Shown here: positions 58,406 through 64,000 of the stretch, piece after piece
Position numbering within the stretch: the first letter of the stretch is position 1
Layout of the letters: the number at the start of each line of letters is the position of its first letter
DNA from: Delphinus delphis
Taxonomy: Eukaryota > Chordata > Mammalia > Artiodactyla > Delphinidae
Assembly (NCBI RefSeq): GCF_949987515.2
Contig: NC_082695.1
Coordinates: 85,521,604-85,585,603 of the forward strand
Direction: 5' to 3'
Length of the DNA stretch: 64,000 nt
Position numbers and translations under genes: made by a program
Notes under the pieces: generated by a model
What the model saw: the letters and a program-made list of their open reading frames with translations, nothing else
What the model was told of the DNA's origin: nothing
Database searches by the model: none

Positions 58406-61079
58406 TAATGGCTCTTCCTGAGATCTGGCCTTCCGGGTTCCCACGGAGCTGGAAGATGACAGGTGCAGATTTCCCCTGAACGAGAGGTCGCGGTCGCAGG
58501 ATCCGGCCCAGAGAAGAAAGCAATGTCGCATACAGTTTTGTTCCACGTTGCCCAATACAGTCTCCAGGAAGAGCTGAATCAATCCTGCCGTTGATGATGG
58601 GCAGAAGCAGATCGGGGACCACTGGAGAGGCTGCCGCTCTCATTCTGTCTCTGAGTTTGTCTTTTGAGTGAAGGAAACCAGAGTCAGAAGCGGGAAGTGG
58701 GTGAAGGGAAGGGTCTGATGAGGTCCTGAGGTCGGGGAAGATGGCTGGGAAAGTTGGGCCTGGTCACCAGCCCAACCAGGGCTCTGTTGTCCGTGTCCTT
58801 CCGGTTCCTTCTGGGCTCCCACCTGCCCCGCAGCTCCGCACGCATAGAAATCTGTCCCCCGAACACTGCCTGTGTCAAGACGCTATCTCCTATTCAGCCA
58901 TCTGGGATCCAGTTGGGAGCCATATTTGTTTTACAGAATGGTTGGGATGAGGGAGTCACAGACTGGCCAGAGGGTCTAAGCTATCAATCAAAGAATCAAA
59001 AGAGGGTGGTCCTTATTCCCAGTTCACTCCGATCTCTACTTCGGGGTCTGAAAATGCACTTGGGGTTTGTTTTGGAAGTGTACCACCTTACACTTTGTAC
59101 CCTGATGGTATGATCAGCCCAAGTTTTTGCCAGAGCTCACCTCCCCGTAGGACTCGGGGTAATGAGGTGATGCAGGACATGTGCCCACGGGGCTGCGATC
59201 TGCACGGAACTGGGGCAGTGCCTGGGCTTCATCATGTCAATAAAGGGACTCCAGGAAACTTGGTGCCAAGAAGCCGAAATGCAAAGTATCTGCTGATAAT
59301 TCAAAGTGGACAACTCGGTACATGTTTATAACCGAAGAACCATTTTAATTCACGTCCTATGTGATCCTGCTTTTGCTTTTCTTTTCTCCTCCCAGACTCT
59401 TCATAATCTCAGTTTTATTGTACCTGGTCAAACATTTAAAAATTCTCATCAAAAAGGTATTTAAGAAAATAGTGTAAATGTCTCTGATCGTGAACCTGCT
59501 TGAGAAAAGGTAAAAAATAGTGAGAGTAAAGGGTCACCAAAGAGAAAACAGGTTTGTCTGGCTTGAGTCCAGCATCAGTGCAGACTCTGCTCTCCTAGAA
59601 TTCCAACCCCAAGGCAAATGATTGTTACTGGAAGAGAAGAATATTCCTAGGAAAGAAAAGCCGCCTTCTTTAATTTGCCTCAAGGTCAAGTGTCTCTGTC
59701 CCTCCCTCATTGTAAAGAGATTTGAAATTCAGGGACTAAAGAGTCCTGGAAACGATGAAAGGGAAAGAATAAGCCACTTACCAAAAATATACACTCTTTT
59801 GTAAGAGCTAAGTCGACATTAGCAAAGGACAAAATATTGCCTAAGCAAGAAAATCAGAACTGAGACCGATTGTTTTATCCCACTGGCGGGAAATTACAAT
59901 TGTTTCAGTTTTTAAAACACGTGTATGTGAGGAATGCATTGATAGGACTTGCCACAAAGGTTGCTTATGATTTTTCAGAGGGCAGGTCTCGGCCAAGTAA
60001 TCATTACAAAAGATTTATAATTCGGTCTTCATTGACGCGGTATCTGTCACATTGCAATCGCTCCTGTGATCACTTATTATGACACCCAGCAAAAGGGCCC
60101 CTAATAAACCAGCATCAAGACAGGTTAGGCAGCTCTTCCAGAAGCACGTTCCGAAAAATCAAATGGGAAGGATTTGCTTTTCCTTCCCAATCTCCCCACC
60201 TGGCCCCTGGCTTTGCACTGCTCCCCCCTTTCCCGGCTGGCAGGACTTGGAACTCCTGAGAAGTAGCATCTGCTACATTCCAGCGCTCAAAATTCTTCTG
60301 CAACCCTTAAAATATTTTCATTTGCTTTTAAAATAAGAGAACTCTAAAAAAAAATGGCCCAGTTCCCTTTTAAAGTTTTTTACAAGTAGGAGAGGTGCTA
60401 AGATTGTCAAAGTCTTTTTAACCCAATCCTGGAAAACATGGAGGGATTTTTTTTTTTTTTTTTTTTTTAACCTCCAGAGAGTGAGTCAGTGGAGGATTTG
60501 TGTATAGCTGTTTACATTTTTGAAAAAAATATAAGGTGAGATTATGGTCAGTTTTTTTTCCCTTCTTGTTTATGTTTTTCTTGATTTTTTTTCTGCAGTA
60601 AGCATATGTGTTTATAATAAGGAACACAAGATTTTTTTTTCAATCTAGCAAGAAAGTGCTGCAAGTGTTAGCTATGATGGGTGGGGTACTCCACCCATGA
60701 TGTCTTTTAAGAGGACCCCAGACAAACGTGCCTGTTAAGGAGATTCCAGGCAGGAGACAGCAGATCCAGTTCCAGCCCCTCCTTGGAAATGATGGGCTGG
60801 GAGCGTCAAGTACCTGCTTGAGTTCTCTGTGTCTGAGATGCCTTGGGTGGTGCCCAAGATTCCTTGTCTGAAAGAGGAACATCATAATAAAGGGACTAAT
60901 GTGTCCTCTTAGCGCTGGTGACTTACAGGAACTAGTGGGGGGCTTTTGAAGGCGGACATGACCACACAGAAGCTCAAGCTCAGGGAGAGCCCCTCTCACT
61001 GGCTGAAAAGGCTTTTTCTGTAGAAAATTTAAACAGAGACTAGAGTAGAGAGAGCAGTGAACCCCTGCTCCGACACCAT
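58406..61079. other. Unique intergenic DNA with candidate conserved block
   Basis: No gene recognised. The block at 59840-60100 is unique with AT-rich binding-site-like words. T22 at 60447-60468. Confidence 0.45.
60447..60468. repeat. T22 homopolymer
   Basis: Uninterrupted T run, no SINE body recognised next to it. Confidence 0.95.
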
Positions 61080-61800
61080 CGACTCTTAACCAGCCTCTTA
61101 CTGTATTTAAAAACAAGTCTCAGACGTTATAGCATTTCATTCATAAATACTTCAGCATTTTTCTCCAAGGACTCTTACAAATAGCAACAACAGGGCTTCC
61201 CTGGTGGCGCAGCGGTTGGGAGTCCGCCTGCAAATGCAGGGGACGCGCGTTCGTGCCCCGGTCCGGGAAGATCCCACATGCCGCGGAGCGGCTGGGCCCG
61301 TGAGCCATGGCCGCTGAGCCTGCGCGTCCGGAGCCTGTGCTCCGCAACGGGAGAGGCCACAACAGTGATAGGCCTGCGTACCAATAAATAAATAAATAAA
61401 TAAATAAATAGATAGCAACAACAACAGAAACAAGCACCATGCCATGATCACGTCTCAGACTTAATAATTTCCTAACGTCATCACGTATCCAGCCATATGG
61501 TCTCTGGGATTGTTTTGTGTGAACCTCACTGTTGTTTTTTCCAAATCTGGGTCTAAATAAGGGCCATGCATTGGATTTGCTTCATATGCCTCTTAAGGGT
61601 CTTAATCTACAGGTTTACCCTCCCCGTTTCCTGGTCATTCACTTGTTGCAGAAGTGGACCATTGTCCTATGGAATTTCCTACCTTCTGAATTTTGCTGAT
61701 TGTATCCCTTTGGGTTGTTTAACATGTTCTTCTATCCCTGTGTTTCCTATAAACTAGTAGTTAGATCTAGAGGGCTTTCAAAAAAATTCTTTTTTCAGGA
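61080..61800 (-). mobile_element. Old LINE-like repeat, antisense, split by a SINE
   Basis: 'ttatagcatttcattcataa', 'taatttcctaacgtcatcac', 'atatgcctcttaagggtctt', 'tttgctgattgtatcccttt', 'tagtagttagatctagaggg' follow a known ancient mammalian repeat order, which I believe is L1M-type 3' sequence. Interrupted by the SINE at 61193-61411. Confidence 0.5.
61193..61411 (+). mobile_element. CHR-type SINE (CHR-2-like)
   Basis: 'gggcttccctggtggcgcag', 'gtgccccggtccgggaagat', 'gcgcgtccggagcctgtgct', tail (aaat)n. Flanked by the perfect 12-bp duplication atagcaacaaca at 61181-61192 and 61412-61423. Confidence 0.95.
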
Positions 61801-63842
61801 ATAATTCAGAGTCCTCTGATACTGGTTTTAAAAAAATCTAGACTTGTGAAACTTTGAAACGATTTTAAAATGGTCCACGGCTGATTACTTCAAACATGAA
61901 ACTTTCATGTATCTTTATAATGCTCAAAAAATGGGGACAGTATTATTTTGGTGAGCTAATCTTCTACCAGGCAGTGGATTCCTCCTTGAAGATTTTCCCT
62001 CTCACTTTCCAAAAGCCAGGATAAATCCAGAGGCCAAAGAAGTCTCTAATAAACTAGTATAGACTTTGTGGAAGTTCCTGACAGGTTTTTTTTCAGAATT
62101 TCAGAGGAGGGGACAAATGTCCTGCTTTGCTCTGGGAGGGTCAGGACTTCCACTGCTTTTCTCACTAACAAAGGAGGAGACTGGCTGTTCAGGTTCCAAT
62201 GAAAGGATGTGATCAATGTTGAAATAGGGAAGATTTGGACAGTGTGGACACAGTATGTATACATTTTAGAAAATGATGAATTAGTTGGGTGTGGTTGTTA
62301 AGGTGCCCAATACCTGTCAAATCAGTTTTGACCCCAAAGGGCAGAGACAGCCAGCTCCACCCGACGTCACTCCCACCATCCACAGTCCCCGGTTTGCCAC
62401 TTCACTGGCCACAGGCCTGGTGACGCGATGCAGTTAATGGATATGGAAATCGCTCTTCCACCGGCAAGTTTGAGATGGCATGACCCAGCCGCGTGGCCGC
62501 CAGAGGGATCTGTCTCTACGCCTTGACTGCCTTGGAAAAACTCTTCTGATTAGACCACAGAACTTTCGATTGCAAATCATTTCCATCCATATGCATTGGG
62601 GTTGTTGCTATGGACACACTTTCCAGTTGGGCACGAGGGCCGGTGAGGCCCCCAGCAGCCAACTCTAAAATGCCACGCTTTCTAAGCCCCTGACAGAAGG
62701 AAAGGAGGTTATTAAAGCATAAACTCTTTGGCACCAAGACAACAGGACCATTTGAAATGAAGTCTCTCCAGAGAAGGGAGCCTCGGTTCACGGGCATTCT
62801 TGCCAAGACGGTGCTCCCCGAGCTGGGAGCTGGGCGAAGCTTCTGAGTGTTGGGCTGTGAACAGAGTGTACCAAGTTGCCATTTGAGTTTATTTTCAGTT
62901 GTTTTTCGCGTTGGGGGTGAACTGTGAAGGACTTGGGCAACCCACGCCCCCATGCAGGGACCCTTCAGCAGATCTCCCGTCTTGCATGGAAGCAGGCGGT
63001 GAAATGCCAGAGCCAGTGTCCAGAGACTTTTGTCACTACGGTGGATCCCACACCTAACGCTGGCTGACTCAGGCTGCATCCCGACCAGGACCCCTTCTCA
63101 TCTCAGGAGCCGCTTGCGTGCTGGTGGGAAATGGTCCAATAGATCCAGAAGTCGGGGGTGTGGAGAGGAGTATTTTCTCCTCCAGGACGCTCTACCGTCT
63201 GGGCCAGTGATTTGCTTTTCCTCCACAGGCAATGCTCCTAGCGCTTAAAACTACTTTAATGAATCTTTTCTGGGGGAAGGAGATGTTTTGCAAGTGTGAC
63301 AGGCACTCATGAGATAGATAATGGATTGATAGTGAGCGTGTAAGGGAGCCCAGCGTGCCGGTCGCGGGCGAGGCAGGAGTGTGGGAAGCATAATTCGGGT
63401 AAGATCCAGCCCTCCAGGACAAAAAATGAAAGAGGCGTTTAATTGGAACACTCGGCAATCAGAAAACCAAGACAGAGGTTAAATTGTTTTGAGCAAGAGA
63501 AATTAATACATTAAAGGTTACATTTCCAACTGTGAGGCAGTGAGCTGGGCTCTTCCGTGGTGTCAGAATTACATAAGGCAGGAGAAATGGCTCTGAAATG
63601 ATTGTGGAATCATTAACAAAAGGCAAGGCAGAGTAAGACACTTCCCAGCAGGAGGGTGCAAAGAAGAATAAAGACATGGAGAGAGCTCATTAAGAATGAA
63701 TTGCAGACCATAAACATTTGAAACCACTAAGTGTGGAGTTCTATCTGTTATCTAATGACTCAGAAATTATAAAACTAGCAATGACTTTCAGAAAAGGAGT
63801 TGACTTTGCAGGAGGTTGTTTGCCATTACACATGCAGAAAGG
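61801..63842. other. Unique intergenic DNA
   Basis: No gene recognised. A 187-codon minus-strand frame (62516-63079) has no known features. Confidence 0.45.
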
Positions 63843-63866
63843 TTTTTTTTTTTTTTTTTTTTTTTT
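63843..63866. repeat. T24 homopolymer
   Basis: Uninterrupted T run near the window end. Confidence 0.95.
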
Positions 63867-64000
63867 AAGTGGGGAAGAAAACTCTCATCTTTGTAAATCA
63901 GCACGATTTAAGCAACTTCAGCTATCCTCTGACAGATTTTTCTTCTGTATAATTACACATTGTCTCAGATTTAGTTATAAGGATATTGAAATGAACGTGC

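Noticed and set aside
62516..63079. 187-codon minus-strand open frame near the window end
   Set aside because: No known features and no exon signals.

Overview
This is a mammalian nuclear window, almost certainly from a cetacean (whale or dolphin). At least eleven tRNA-derived SINEs of the CHR type are present, several close to consensus and with clear target-site duplications. I saw none of the Bov-B/Bov-tA repeats that fill ruminant genomes. L1 3' ends of the artiodactyl/cetacean type, old L1M, L2 and MIR elements and MLT1-type LTRs make up most of the rest. The species call is inference from repeat content.

There is one supported protein-coding gene. Positions 4481-7674 (+) are the large terminal coding exon of TSHZ1 (teashirt zinc finger homeobox 1), a nuclear transcriptional regulator. 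It has three widely spaced N-terminal zinc fingers, a CtBP-type PIDLTK motif, an atypical homeodomain and two C-terminal zinc fingers. The short first coding exon (about 13 residues in other mammals) lies upstream of the window, so 1-4480 is intron 1. The 3'UTR runs from 7675 to about 9015 and has three groups of polyadenylation signals.

Layout: 1-4480 intron 1 (SINE, MIR, a GC-rich stretch at about 1200-2950, an L1 fragment); 4481-7674 TSHZ1 coding exon in a CpG-rich block; 7675-9015 3'UTR; 9016-64000 downstream intergenic DNA with no gene I can support. The intergenic part holds a nested L1/SINE block (23040-25080), MLT1-like LTRs (33096, 45960), a long L1 ORF2/3'UTR remnant (41405-42825), a clean 5'-truncated L1 with 14-bp duplications (51322-51922), an L1 3' end carrying four ~109-bp tandem copies (56066-57025), microsatellites, and unique AT-rich blocks with clustered homeodomain-type TAAT cores. 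Those blocks could be distal TSHZ1 regulatory elements, which is inference only.

I found no clearly new biological system. The most notable signals are structural: the 4 x ~109-bp array inside an L1 tail, a 29-bp minisatellite that arose inside an MLT1 LTR, a 73-bp tandem duplication, a perfect 13-bp hairpin, and a sharp GC step inside the TSHZ1 exon.
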